The notes below the pieces were generated by a model. The model saw nothing but the letters and a program-made list of their open reading frames with translations. It searched no databases and was not told where the DNA came from. 64,000 bases of DNA, taken from assembly GCA_916613615.1 (NCBI GenBank), contig OU744732.1, positions 35,748,478 through 35,812,477 of the forward strand, read 5' to 3'. Of the stretch, positions 36,091 through 47,130 are shown one piece after another. The position numbers and the translations under genes are program-made. The DNA is from Steromphala cineraria. Taxonomy: Eukaryota; Mollusca; Gastropoda; Trochida; Trochidae. Positions within the stretch are counted from its first letter, which is position 1, and every line of letters starts with the position of its first letter.

Positions 36091-36484
36091 ACTGACTGGA
36101 ATGTCAGTTTCAGCACACTTTCAACAATAATGTTTGATATATGTGGACGAGCTACAAACAGAATGATATCATTTTCATAAAATTTGTAAAAGTGTTTGTA
36201 TTTAACTCGCCCTGCTTGTTTATACTAAGCCATAAGGTCGTTTATTAACACAGTATTCAATGAAAGGTTGTTTACTTTTTTAAAATAAATATTCAACACC
36301 TTAAAACATTGATAAAAATGTATGTATTTAAGATCTAGATACTTAGATGGTAAAATAGTCACCTATTTGTTGGGTTTCGTAATTAGTTAAGACTCGATTG
36401 TTGTGAGATACTTAACAAGTTTGAATGTTCTATTGATGCACAATATAGTGAGAGAGGATATGGTCATACAGATATATACTCTGA

Positions 36485-36540
36485 CTCGCCGCTAATGGCT
36501 GCAATATTGCCCAAGCGGCGCTTAACAATATCTCACTCAC
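36485..36540 (+). mobile_element. 56-bp truncated SINE with 12-bp TSD
   Basis: Bounded by a perfect direct repeat TATATACTCTGA (36473-36484 and 36541-36552). The insert is only a SINE tail: CGCCGCTAATGGCTGCAA, AAGCGGCGCTTAA, CTCACTCAC. Copy B is empty at the equivalent position (about 15300). Confidence 0.85.
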
Positions 36541-37243
36541 TATATACTCTGAAAAATCAAACTTTTATTTCCCAACAAGATGATAAAAACACTGAAAACA
36601 ATATATATATATATATCCATCCATCTTATGTTGATAATGACTAAAATTATTGTCTGTCAATAAATACGACAATCTACTCCGGTATTTCAAGGATGGTTGC
36701 GGGGGGAAATCGTGGAAATAAGTTTCTTATGAAGAAAAGGCCCTTTTTATACAGAATTTCCTGTAGAATTAATCAATTATCTGCTGCAGAATTTACTCAT
36801 TTGAAAGAGATGTTTCTTTAAAAAACATGATAAAACAAACAAAAAACACGTAGTTTTAATGTCATGATTACATTGTGCATACACACAAAAATTAACAACT
36901 GGTAGTCAAGTATGTTTCACATTTTTCATTATCCAAGAATTTCATATTCACAAATTTATTGTTAGAATTTTTTGGCAGAATGTATTAACCTTGTAAGCCT
37001 TATCCCAGAGGAAGTGTTTACACCCACTGCTTCACGATATTTTACTATTGCATTCTCAGTTAAAACTGCACTTATATCATCACACAGAAGCTGTATTACA
37101 AATATTATCACAACAAATCAATATGGTACATTCAAAGTTACTCAAGAATTATTGATTTATTGTCATTTGTTTTATGGATGTTTGGTTGGTGACACAGGAT
37201 TTGAACTAAATATCGAAATCAACTGCCTAAAATCAGTACAAAC

Positions 37244-37915
37244 TTATCATATTATCATATACTTTAAACACTTTTCTCCCTGAAATAGTTTTGTAAAATC
37301 CAAACTTACTAACACTTGTTCATTTGACATATAACATAGCAAGGTAGTTTTAGCATTTTTAAACATGAAAAATACAATGTATATGGTTAATTATTTCTCC
37401 TGTATGAAATGCTAATTTGGTATGATCAAGGTATCAAACAAATCACAATATGATGACGTCTATACCCGGATACCTATAAAGTCTATGTATATAAGACACA
37501 TTGTTGTTTCGGAGGTCAAGGCAAGCAATGAGAGGATGCAAAATAAGCTAATCAATACAAATATGTATACATACAAACGTATTATGTTATCATATATTTT
37601 AAATACTTTTAATCCCTGACATATTTTTGTAACATCCAAACTCACTTGTCCATTTTACACAAATCACAACAAGGCAGTTTTAACATTGTTATACATGACA
37701 AATACAATGTATATGATTAATTATTCCCTTGTGTCAAATGCTATTTTGGTATGATTAAGGTATCAAACAAATCACAATATGATTACGTCTATACCCGGAT
37801 ACCTATAAAGTCTATGTATATAAGACACATTGTTGTTTCGGAGGTCAAGGCAAACAAAGCGAGAATAAGCTAATCCACACAAAAATGTACACATAAAATG
37901 ATATTAAGATCGTTC
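37244..37915. repeat. Tandem duplication in the copy C 3' flank (~337 bp x2)
   Basis: Two adjacent copies, with equivalent starts at about 37244 and 37581. Copies A and B have one. Each contains the block AAAGTCTATGTATATAAGAC followed by ACATTGTTGTTTCGGAGGTC. That 47-48 bp is identical between the two units and with copy B at 15927. Confidence 0.85.
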
Positions 37916-37940
37916 CTATAAACAAGTATTTTGTAAAAGG

Positions 37941-39497
37941 TTAGGGGATCAAACAAATCACAAAGTTGCTAGTACCGGACACCTTCAATGTCTGTAGTGT
38001 TTTAGACACATTATTCTGTCCAAAATCAACTATACCTAGTACACCTGGCGACTTACTATTGATCGTGTAATAAACTTTGTTCTGGTAGAAAATCAGACTC
38101 AAAATATAAAAATCAAATTGTCTTACTTCACTGATTATCTCGGTTGATATGGACATTTTCATTATCTTTTTCTCTCTACTATAATAAAGTTGACCATTGT
38201 TTAGGTCAAGAGTAACTGCATAAATATAGGACCCGGTGTCCAGGTTCCTTAATCCAGTGCCATTATAAAATACCTTTAACAGCCTATCACTTTGACAAGC
38301 ATATATAGTTCTAACTTTGGGGTTCAGGGCAATAGCACGAGGGTAATAATATTTACCTGATAAGTCCACTATAGAAGTGAACCTTTCCCCGCGAAGACCC
38401 ATTCTACTAATTGTGTAACTGGGATGATTTGTGGTAAGGAAGACAATTCCTCTTTCCTCATCAGCTGCCATTCCTCTTGTTCTTACATTGTTCCTTATTA
38501 TTGAAGTCCTTGAAGTGTCAAGTTCTGATGTGATGATCCTGGCTGGTTTGTATAAACCAATCAACAAAGAGTTTAATTTTGATATATAGACAACAGATAA
38601 ATAGTCTTTAAGAGAAAGGTAAGGATAAATGTCAATAGAGTTGGTTTTGATGGAATATTGACGCATCTGAAGATTAGCAGTCCTATAATATGGTGCTACA
38701 AGGATCCGACTTCCCTCTTCTTGTGGAGATGTTGTTGTCGTTGTAAGTGTTGTTGTCGTTGTTAGTGTTGTTGTTGTCGTTGTTGGTCCTGCAGTGGACG
38801 AGGAGACTGCTGTTTTCAATGGGTCACACAAATCACTCACTGTCTGGTTTAGTTTCCTGATCTGGCGATCGTGCTTTGCCAATTCACTTGTTACTTGTTC
38901 AGACTTCAGGCAATGTTGACATTCAAGCATTGAAACAAAACCTTTGCTGATTGTTTTATTTAATGATGTACATGAATCATTCAACTCTTTAAGTTTATCA
39001 TCAAGTTCTCCGATTTGACGATGTGTTTCTACTGTCAAACGATCTGATTTAAGAAGCCTAGATACCAACTCACTGTTTTCTGTATGCTCGCTGTCCATTT
39101 CGGCCTGTTCAAGAGATGTCCTCATTAGATGGAGCTGTGTCCTCATCTGATGGTTCGCCCTTTTCAGATGCCTCATCTCGGATATAACTTCAGACTTGAT
39201 CAGATCCTCAACAGACTCACCTCGGATTATTTCAGACAGGGCCTCAGTGACATATTGTTGTAATTCCGTCTTCAATGTTCTCTTCATCTTCAGAATATTC
39301 CTTTTTTGCTTATGTATGATATCAGCTTTCTCGGTCATCATTCTGTTTTCAAAATCATCAAATCGTGCAGAGAGTACCTCCATTCCACTTTCAAGCATGT
39401 CCAGTTTCTCATTCATCAGTCCAATGTCCTCCCTACAACTGACACAGCACACCAAAGACAACGTGAAGCACAGAGAGAGAAAGCTGGTAACCTCCAT
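37941..39497 (-). CDS. Secreted coiled-coil / beta-propeller-like protein (copy C)
   Basis: Intact single-exon frame of 518 codons from the ATG at 39495-39497; an in-frame extension to 39521 begins with GTG. Order of parts: signal peptide about 1-21 (ending VCCVSC), a coiled coil to about residue 225, a Thr-rich linker longer in TTTT runs than in copy B, then the globular domain of about 250 residues. Most of the globular domain is nearly identical to copy B (RILVAPYYRTANLQMRQYS; GMAADEERGIVFLTTNHPS; NGTGLRNLDTGS). The coiled coil is shorter than in B by small in-frame gaps (for example after EQAEMDSE). The upstream TATA-like site of copies A and B is degenerate here, so expression may differ. 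Both intact copies end in NFVICLIP, which argues that the protein is under constraint. The ligand and biological role are unknown. Confidence 0.85.
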   Translation of the reverse strand: MEVTSFLSLCFTLSLVCCVSCREDIGLMNEKLDMLESGMEVLSARFDDFENRMMTEKADIIHKQKRNILKMKRTLKTELQQYVTEALSEIIRGESVEDLIKSEVISEMRHLKRANHQMRTQLHLMRTSLEQAEMDSEHTENSELVSRLLKSDRLTVETHRQIGELDDKLKELNDSCTSLNKTISKGFVSMLECQHCLKSEQVTSELAKHDRQIRKLNQTVSDLCDPLKTAVSSSTAGPTTTTTTLTTTTTLTTTTTSPQEEGSRILVAPYYRTANLQMRQYSIKTNSIDIYPYLSLKDYLSVVYISKLNSLLIGLYKPARIITSELDTSRTSIIRNNVRTRGMAADEERGIVFLTTNHPSYTISRMGLRGERFTSIVDLSGKYYYPRAIALNPKVRTIYACQSDRLLKVFYNGTGLRNLDTGSYIYAVTLDLNNGQLYYSREKKIMKMSISTEIISEVRQFDFYILSLIFYQNKVYYTINSKSPGVLGIVDFGQNNVSKTLQTLKVSGTSNFVICLIP

Positions 39498-39521
39498 TTT
39501 GAAACACAGAGCTGTTAACAC

Positions 39522-40589
39522 TGTCTCGTTCAGTGCAGCAATGACGTGCTAGGCTATCTAATGCGCCTTATATTGAAGAGTACCTTGACATTCTCAAGGG
39601 CAGACATGAAGATACTACGTGCAGTTGGCAGATATCCAGGTTAGGACAAGGTTAATGTGATATAACTTACATTACATTGATATGTAGGTTACATTCTATG
39701 TCAAGGCCCTATAACATGTGATTAACAAGTGAACTGGTTATGTGTGGAAAGAGTGTAAAAAGATATTGATTGTGAAATGTGATTGTTGTTATTTTATATT
39801 ATTTGTAGTTACACTCAATCACTGGAGTTCTAGAAATTTACAAAATTACAAATCCATAACTGTTTATAAAAAGCGTGGTTAAAAAGTAATTGATCATTTT
39901 GAAATTCATTATTTTATTTAGAACAATTCATAACCATCATTCTTCAATAATATTATTTTTTAAATGTAAAGTGTCATTCATTCATAGTTAGTGATACAAC
40001 TTTAGATTTATAGTTTAGTGTGTGTTTTTGAATAAAATTCAACACTTGAAAATTAAACATATAAAACGTTCATATTGCAATAAACATTAGTGAAGGTCTT
40101 AAAACAAAAAGAAACTCCTTTTTGCCAGAGAAACATTGGTTCAAAACATATGAAAATGAGTATCCCTTTGTAATGAAAAGGAGGAAAATATCCACCTACT
40201 TTCATATGCACTTTTCTTTTCATGTCATAAAGAAATACGTCAATTTATGAAAAGAAGGCTGTGTGCATTGCATGATGAAAGAAGTTATTTAAACATTAGT
40301 GTTCAGAATATTGATAAATACATATAGTTTCACCATTCGAATATAATTCTTTTAAAAAAAGATTACACAAGTCTTTGATTGCCCTAAGTTGACAAAAACA
40401 TTGAGAGCAATCATCAAATCTCATCAAGAAATATGCGACAGTTGCTGCCATATACATAGCAATACTATGTATATGACAGCAACAATACTAATATACTGTC
40501 AACCTTGTATACAGCTTTTATTCAAAGCATATTAACATTTTCATTCCATTGTTGGTACGGGTCTCTCTCAGTTCATCTTAAATCTTAAG
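39522..40589. other. Upstream flank of copy C, then no feature
   Basis: Homologous to the other copies as far as about 39790. Beyond that it is AT-rich DNA without recognisable features. A short inverted repeat, ATATACATAGCAATACTATG with GTATATGACAGC, lies near 40451-40485. Confidence 0.5.
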
Positions 40590-40923
40590 TTAACAAAATT
40601 GTGAACGTTGCGAGTAAGATTGCCGGTGTCAAGTTCGAGTGTTTAACTGATATATATGAGCGGCAAATCGTAAATCAAGCTGTCAAAATCATATCTGACC
40701 CGACACATTACCTTCATTCAGAATATCACCTTCTCCCTTCAGGTCGCCGCTACAAAGTTCCAGTTTTGAAAACTAAGAGAGCCCGTACATCTTTTGTTCC
40801 TAACACAATATGTCTATTAAATAAATGTGAAAAGAATTAAATGCATGTACATACATATTTCATATGATTGTTCTCCTGTTCAAGCTCTGTGTTGATGTAA
40901 AACAAATTCCTGAAAAGGCAATA

Positions 40924-40965
<42 letters not shown>
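40590..40965 (+). mobile_element. 3' end of a CR1/L2-like LINE
   Basis: The frame 40601-40840 encodes a C-terminal RT-tail signature seen in many animal non-LTR elements: ASKIAGVKFECLTDIYERQ, then KIISDPTHYLHSEYHLLPSG. A stop is followed by a short UTR and an (ATT)n tail at about 40929-40965, which is the usual microsatellite ending of CR1/L2-type LINEs. No catalytic RT core is present. The clade is uncertain. Confidence 0.75.
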
Positions 40966-40966
<1 letters not shown>

Positions 40967-41344
40967 AGTAGAATATTTATTTTTACGTATATATATGTTC
41001 CCTTCATCAGTCTGTCTTGCCTTTTCTGTGTGTTGTGCTAAGGTCAAACTCAACATGCATAAGTAGTCCAAACTGCCCCTGAAACAAAATATCTTTATAG
41101 CCATGTAAGTCCATCTTCTTGTAGCAAGTCTAGATCAATGCAGTTTCTCCGAAAATAAACAGCTTCCGTGGGCTCCTTTCCAGTTTAATAGAAGATAGCT
41201 GCAATTGATATGTATTTTCATTTCAGAGACTAAACTTTAGTCTAATGCATTAGCTATATAGGCTATGGGGCTGCTTAAAGATGCTGTATCATACTTGCAA
41301 TATTTTAAAAATTATTTTTAATGTATTCGTTGTATTTTTAGAAA

Positions 41345-41830
41345 AAATTAGCGACCAACTTCGAGAAAATCGGACCAAAATTCATTAAATAGGAGATAAT
41401 TTACCAAAAAATACCGAAACGGCAGTCAACATAAGGGCAAATCAAGTGTGGCCATTTCACAACTTCCGGTTTCTAAATGTACACTTGAAAACCGTCACGT
41501 TTAACTAGATTTTATTTTATTTTTCTCCGAATAAGGTATTCGTTGCTGTCAAAGTTGATACCCATCGAACGCAATTACGGCAGTTGAGACACGGTGTAAA
41601 TCCTACAGGCATAATGATTACGTCACCGAAAGCGGGTTTGTTTAATGCTATGCCCTTTCTACAAGGGGTACTGTGCTTTGAGCGTCGAAATAAGTATGTT
41701 ATTGTTGATTAAACAATCTAAATATGATATCAAAATTTCAAAGATTTTTCTACAATGTGATGTATTTCTTTTCTCAAAAGGTAAATTTCATCCTGAACCG
41801 CTTGCAAGTATGAAACAGCATCTTTAACAT
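41345..41830. repeat. Dispersed repeat, copy 2
   Basis: Partner of 11600-12045 (shared CACAACTTCCGGTTTCTAAAT, GTTGATACCCATCGAACG and AATGCTATGCCCTTT). A short insertion (CTGTGCTTTGAGCG) distinguishes it. No TIRs or coding frame are convincing. Confidence 0.7.
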
Positions 41831-43288
41831 AAGGGGAAAACTATCTCTATCTTATAAAATTTCTGAATAATAGGTTTTACAGCAGCATAATAGTCGTTAA
41901 ATTACTTTTGAACTTAGTGCAAATATTATTTAATGTGAAGTTTTCTTCATTCAATCAAACTTTCATACCAAAAGTAATTGTTTGTATGTAGATACTTAAG
42001 TACACACTTAAAGATAATACTCATAACACTACATAAATACAAGGCAAGGATTTATGCAACAAAAACATAAAAAAGATTTCTAGATTATTTCATTAAATGC
42101 GAAACATTATAAAAAAATTGTAAGTTGTATCATTATGATGACAAATATTGACAAATCGAAACTTCAATCGAAGATGAATTTCACTTTCTTTTTTGTTTGT
42201 AAAAAGTATGATTTTTATAGAGTCAAGTAAATAAGCCGTTATTTTCAAAGCATAAATTTACCAAACTGTTGCAGTCTACTGATAAGCATACATTTTTGTT
42301 TCTAGCTAAATTTATCAAACAGTGTATGTGTCATTAATAATTATTGTCCTGCCTCATAATCTGAACTTATATATTTGCACTGTAGATAATGGGTTCAAGA
42401 AACCAAAGTCTGAAAATACAATTCTGTTCTGTTTTGTTCTGTTCTGTTATCGGGGTTCACATTTTTCATACAAACCCCAATAACAAATATCACTTTCTCA
42501 TTGTGACGTCATGAAATACGCAATCCTTTGATGTCATGGCTTGCCTATGACGTAACGTTCTATGTCAGCCGGCAGCTGCAAGTTACTACTTTTTAAAATT
42601 CTTCTTTTTTTTTTTTTTTTTTACCTTGACTTGTTCTCCCATGATGCACTGCACGAGTTCGCCTGGAAGCGTGTTACCAGTTTTTACATAACCAGAACTC
42701 CAGACTTTTCAAAACAACATGCTAGCTACATTATGTAAAGTGGTGTAACAGAACTAACATGCCTTCAGTGAACCAAGTATATTAACATTAAGGAAAGGAT
42801 GATATATATCTCGAAAAAATATTACGTTATTTGTTTTTGTTTAACCTTTTTTATATTTGTTGCTTTTATTGATCTTTTCTGAATCTATATCTCACACAAC
42901 AACATACTACTTTGAATATATTGGAAGATCAAAATTTCTATATTTTTTTTATTTTAGGGAAATGACCTGACTTTGTTTATTTATTTGTTTATGTAATCTT
43001 ATTATCATACAATCTCATTTGGACAATTAGCGACTTCAAACCAGCAAAATAGTCGTTCCCATAGTTTAAAACATGTACTTGTCAACAAAGTAATAGAACA
43101 GTTAAACGTTCAAGTCAGTCATACATGTAAGTTAGCAAACGCAACATTTGTCTTTTAAAATACCAAATAATCAAATGGAGAATGGAGTTAAGTAAGTTAA
43201 GAAGATTAGATCCATTAATGTTATATATTTACATATATATTTACACAAACCAATATTTTTTTAACAAATGGGCCACAGAACCATTACA
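41831..43288. other. No gene; microsatellites and a small repeat
   Basis: An impure (TTCTG)n tract at about 42423-42449, a T run at 42606-42622, and a segment at 42620-42720 (CCTTGACTTGTTCTCCCATG) repeated with divergence at 34830-34925. CRE-like TGACGTCA lies near 42503. Otherwise it is AT-rich DNA. Confidence 0.5.
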
Positions 43289-44165
43289 TACTGGCCCAAA
43301 AAGGAAACGCATAACTAAAATCTGATTTTCAACCTAAAACATTTTAGGAGTAACGCTTAAATTCAATATAGATGTCATTGTTTTTTGTTAAAATGGTTTT
43401 TACTTAATTGCATGCAAAGACAACATTTGAAGAATTTTCGCCGAAATACCACACCTTGGTTTCAATTTAAAAACCGTACATACAGGTATTAAGCTAAACA
43501 TCGGTGGTTATGAAAAATCGTCGTCCAATTGAAAACCACTTTCTATTTATCCGTATACGCCACCTTCAAGATGTCGAGACTAATGAATAATGTAAATTTA
43601 GAGCCAATGGAGGTCTAAGAGCTGGAGAAAGTCAGTCATCAGTGTCTAGACGCTTCAACATTATAAAGAATAATATTTCTCCTTTTTTGCATCGCCACAG
43701 ACTCTTCAGCTCAACAAGGGGTCATTTCAGATAGAGGAGACCAAGGGTGACAACTCCAGCGCAAGGCCGCTTCATTTGGGTGTTCTCCTTTTTTGCATCG
43801 CTACAGACTCTACAGCTCAACAAGAGGTCATTTCAGATAGAGGAGACCAAGGGTGACAACTCCAGCGCAAGGCCGCTTCATTCGGGTATTCCATCTTTTC
43901 AACTGGACAGTTAGTGCAACATACACAGTACACAACGTTCCTGGGCTTCGTATAATCAGCATAAACCTTACAGAATCGCCTACGACAGGCATGGGATAAG
44001 TCCAATGAGAGTCTATGAGACCATAAACAGAACCTGTTCATCATCGTCGTGCTCGTTAAGGGTGGTGCAGGAAAGTTAGTCCATGGACCCTAGTACACTG
44101 GAGGAGAATATGGTTCAGTAATGAGTCATGGTTCATCCTGTATCACCATGATGGAAGGAGGCGTG

Positions 44166-44316
44166 TGTAGCAGGAAAGAAAAGCCAATGTGTTCATGTCC
44201 ACGCGGGATTCGAACCCGGGAACTCCGGGTTGAGAGTCCTACGCTCTACCTGTTCGGCCAAAGAGATATCCCTCCATTTAAAGCCAGTAGGAAGCAGTAG
44301 ACCTCACCCTGTCACA
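44166..44316 (-). repeat. 3' LTR of the TRIM, with tRNA-like promoter
   Basis: On the minus strand the A box TGGCCGAACAGG is at 44260-44249 and the B box GGTTCGAATCC at 44216-44206. They lie 44 nt apart start to start, exactly as in a tRNA. A TTTT run (plus-strand AAAA at about 44178) lies about 28 nt beyond the B box and could end Pol III transcripts inside the LTR. Confidence 0.85.
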
Positions 44317-44332
44317 TTCACCCCCTTCACGA
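44317..44332 (-). promoter_or_regulatory. Polypurine tract of the TRIM
   Basis: The minus strand reads GTGAAGGGGGTGAA directly before the 3' LTR start (TGTGACAGGG). This is the position where plus-strand cDNA priming occurs in LTR retrotransposons. Confidence 0.75.
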
Positions 44333-44451
44333 AGTGACTCGTCCCCGAGTCAAACATTCGAGAGATATGCCCATGAAGGATTTACATACCAATAAGGATT
44401 TACAAACCTATAAATGACGTAAAGGTGATGTGACATTAAGGAATAGTCCCA

Positions 44452-44468
44452 GCCGATGTTGGGCGCCA
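44452..44468 (-). promoter_or_regulatory. Primer-binding site of the TRIM
   Basis: The minus strand reads TGGCGCCCAACATCGGC two bases after the 5' LTR. The first 11 bases are complementary to the 3' end of an animal tRNA-Lys (as I recall its GTTGGGCGCCA end). A primer-binding site at this place is diagnostic of LTR retroelements. Confidence 0.8.
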
Positions 44469-44470
44469 AA

Positions 44471-44621
44471 TGTAGCAGGAAAGAAAATTCAATGTTTTCA
44501 TGTCCACGCGGGATTCGAACCCGGGACCTCCAGGTTGAGAGTCCTACGCTCTACCTGTTCGGCCAAAGATATATCCCTCCAACCAAAGCCAGTAGGAAGC
44601 AGGAGACCTCACCCTGTCACA
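44471..44621 (-). repeat. 5' LTR of the TRIM, with tRNA-like promoter
   Basis: Same length as the 3' LTR and 93% identical. A box at 44565-44554, B box at 44521-44511, both matching consensus. The anticodon loop reads CTCTCAA (a CTC, Glu-type anticodon), but the anticodon stem pairs poorly, so it is tRNA-like and not a working tRNA gene. Confidence 0.85.
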
Positions 44622-45315
44622 CGTGTCTACCGACGGAGATATGAACACTACACTCAACGTTGCATTTTTTCCACTCGACAGATTCGACAGAGATAGTGTC
44701 ATAATATGGGCAGGTATCTCTGGGAATGGCAAATCAGATCTTGCAAGTACAGGGTAATTTGACGATTGTATGCTACCGTAATGATACCCTGCAACGCCAC
44801 CTGCTTCGAATCATTAACGTCAAAAAAATATTATCAGCAGGATATAGCCAGACCGCATACGGCACGTGTCTCCATTGACTATCTTGCAAAGAAAAACGTC
44901 ATGGTCATCTAAATTCCTGGATATCAACCCGATCGAGCATTTGAGGCTTCTCCTTGACAGCCGTTTACGACGTCGACAGCCTCAACCACAAACGCTTGAA
45001 CAGCCGAGTTTTCGCATTAAGTGATGTTACCACAACGCCAGTTTCGACGTTTTATCCAGTCCAAGCTCAGGCGATGCAGAGCATTGATTAATGCTCCAGA
45101 TGACATCACTAGGTACTGATAATATCGAAGTGACGTCACAGCTGTAGACATCAGCGTGAGCCGAAAAGTACTGAATAGGGTTTGGGAAATATGTGTCTTA
45201 ACTTGTGCAAACTTTGGCAGCTGTACATTCATTATTTATCGTGTCATCTCAATTCATAAAAAAAATGTAAACATAGATTGATTTTTCTGCTGTGCGTTTC
45301 TTTTTTGGGCAAGTA

Positions 45316-47130
45316 TACATCTGATTATAAGCAAATTGTCAACAAACATGGGTGCGCCCTGATACATAATAGGGACACCAGTTTCAATCTAACCAATGCG
45401 TACCTATATATCAATGCAGTAAATGATGATAAATTTTATACTCAAGAGTGTTAGTCACAGAATGTATTTTGTCTAAGAATGTATTTCCTGTTACTTACTG
45501 TGACCTAACTTTATGTACTTGCCTGATGTATGACAATGTAAATTGGTGAATAGAGAAATTGTAAAATCTCTTTTTGTAAACCACAAATATGGTTCACACA
45601 TTAATATTAACCGCGACCAATGCAGATCTTTTAAGATAGATGGTAAAGTAAAAGCAAACCTACCTCAAAGATCCCTATCAAATCCAACATCTGTTTTAGT
45701 TTCCTCACACTCACATTTCAAGCGAGATTCCAATTAACACAGCAATCTTGAATGGATTTTCTAGTAAGTTTTGTCGTTGGATATCTACTTATATGATACG
45801 TACATGTGGCTAAAACGTTTCTCTCCCTAAAACCCGCCCATGACAGATGCTATTAACCTACCACTGATAGACAGTGTCCATAGCTTATCTGAGTATCTGC
45901 AGCTCACCTGCTACCTGGTAGGAAAATTGAAAAATACCTATAACGGTTTCTGGTTTTGGGTGAAATAGGTTCTGAGTAGGATGAGAAAAATAACCGTGTC
46001 TTTTTAATAGATTGGGAAAAAACAAGTTGATTCGGTTAAAAACATTATAAGAATGTAGTCTTTGATGAACTTTTGGTTTCTAGAAGGATCATATTTTAGT
46101 GGTTTCTTAGAAATGCAAAGCATGTTAATTTTTTGTGTGAATTCAATTTAGAAGAATTGCTGGAAAAGTAAGGAGGATATTGGTTTTAATGAAATGAAAT
46201 CGAAAATGAACGTGAAGGACATTTGTAGTTTTTTTCTATTATCTTTCGGGATTCTTTCCCTTTGTAAAACAATCAAAACCTTTACATTGCGACGGTAGGG
46301 AATCATCTCTAATGCATCGCATTTTGTCTTCCTGCTCAGCTTCCTTTTATAAAAAAAACTCCGCGTTACTCAGTGATTGTTTTTTTAATATTATGATTCA
46401 AATCCTTAAAAAAGATAAGTTGTTTAAGGTACCAATGCAATATGAGAGAAGATAAAAAAGTGTAAAATCATGTTTACATCATTTTATCATGAAATTCGTT
46501 TATTGTGCGTTTTGATATCGAATTTCTTTATGATTGTATCAGTAAATATCAAAGAAAATACATGTCATATCAAAAGAGTATCTTCCTTCGCTAAAGTATT
46601 ATCTTGCGAAACATTTGTCCTTTGAAATATCACCCTCGATTATCCATTGTAAACATACCCATATTTCCAAATATCAACATGTGTTATTTTTAATAGAATT
46701 AATAGAAAACATGGGATATCTAAATTTTAATTCAATAACAAAATATCTCTAGAATAAAGAATTTTCTTAACACAAATTTCATACAGTTATCTCCGTGAGT
46801 AATTGGCAATTTAGAAACTGTAAACGTTTAGAGGACGTGACGAAAGATTGTCTGTAAATACAGAACGTTAAGTACGAGTGTAGGCAGTGGAGTTTAAGTT
46901 TACATTTTACAAGAATCTGTGTTAGCTTTTAAGTAATCAAAATTAATCAAACAATGATACATCGGACGTATTCTTTAAACCAATTTATATGTTTTCATGC
47001 ATTGTGTACTATAACAACAATCCAATCACCATGTACAACAAACTTGTTATATCTCTGTACATCAATCAAATTAATTGTATAAACATATTCACCAATTATG
47101 TATATAATCACGTCCATATCATGCTCTGTA
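45316..47130. other. No supported gene
   Basis: AT-rich DNA. Short open frames at 45543-45737 and 46989-47198 have no recognisable motif. Confidence 0.5.

Larger units (their letters stand above)
36082..39800 (-). repeat. Segmental duplication, copy C
   Basis: Third copy of the propeller-gene segment, more diverged from A and B than they are from each other. It holds the intact gene 37941-39497 and the matching downstream flank. That flank carries an internal tandem duplication (37244-37915). Upstream homology ends near 39790. Confidence 0.75.
44166..44621 (-). mobile_element. TRIM: miniature LTR retrotransposon with tRNA-like LTRs
   Basis: 456 bp in total: two 151-bp direct repeats (44166-44316 and 44471-44621) with 10 differences, around a 154-bp interior. 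On the plus strand each repeat starts TGTAGCAGG and ends CTGTCACA, so it has TG...CA ends. A 4-bp target duplication CGTG flanks it (44162-44165 and 44622-44625), inside a Tc1 transposase relic. On the minus strand a primer-binding site follows the 5' LTR and a polypurine tract precedes the 3' LTR. The interior has no coding frame, so reverse transcriptase and integrase would have to come from elsewhere. Each LTR carries a tRNA-like sequence with intact A and B boxes. This is the size and layout of a TRIM. The pair could be mistaken for two tRNA SINEs, but the PBS, PPT and target duplication argue against that. Confidence 0.85.
43560..45115 (+). pseudogene. Tc1-like transposase relic
   Basis: Readable in pieces. 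The helix-turn-helix region shows RRPRVTTPAQGRFI, present twice because of a 106-bp tandem duplication starting at 43679 and 43785. The catalytic core shows RRIWFSNESWFILYHHDGRR, where the first catalytic Asp of the usual SDES word is Asn. It continues after the TRIM with YRRRYEHYTQR, SVIIWAGISGNGKSD, QQDIARPHTA (second Asp, 44841) and DINPIEH (Glu, 44935). The C-terminus keeps RRCRALINAPDDITRY. The Asp-Glu distance is shorter than DD34E by a small deletion. Several frameshifts and the insertion make it non-functional. Confidence 0.9.
43291..45313 (+). mobile_element. Tc1/mariner element, dead, interrupted by a TRIM
   Basis: TA dinucleotides flank the element (43289-43290 and 45314-45315). 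The ends are inverted: CTGGCCCAAAAAGGAAACGC at the left, GCGTTTCTTTTTTGGGCAAG at the right. Inside is a plus-strand transposase relic. The 456-bp TRIM plus a 4-bp duplication (44166-44625) must be removed to align the transposase. Confidence 0.9.

Noticed and set aside
40920..40965. Poly-Asn coding tract on the minus strand
   Set aside because: It is the (ATT)n tail of the LINE 3' end.
44163..44621. Two tRNA genes or two independent tRNA SINEs
   Set aside because: The anticodon stems do not pair well. The equal-length direct repeats with TG...CA ends, a PBS, a PPT and one shared 4-bp duplication fit one TRIM better.
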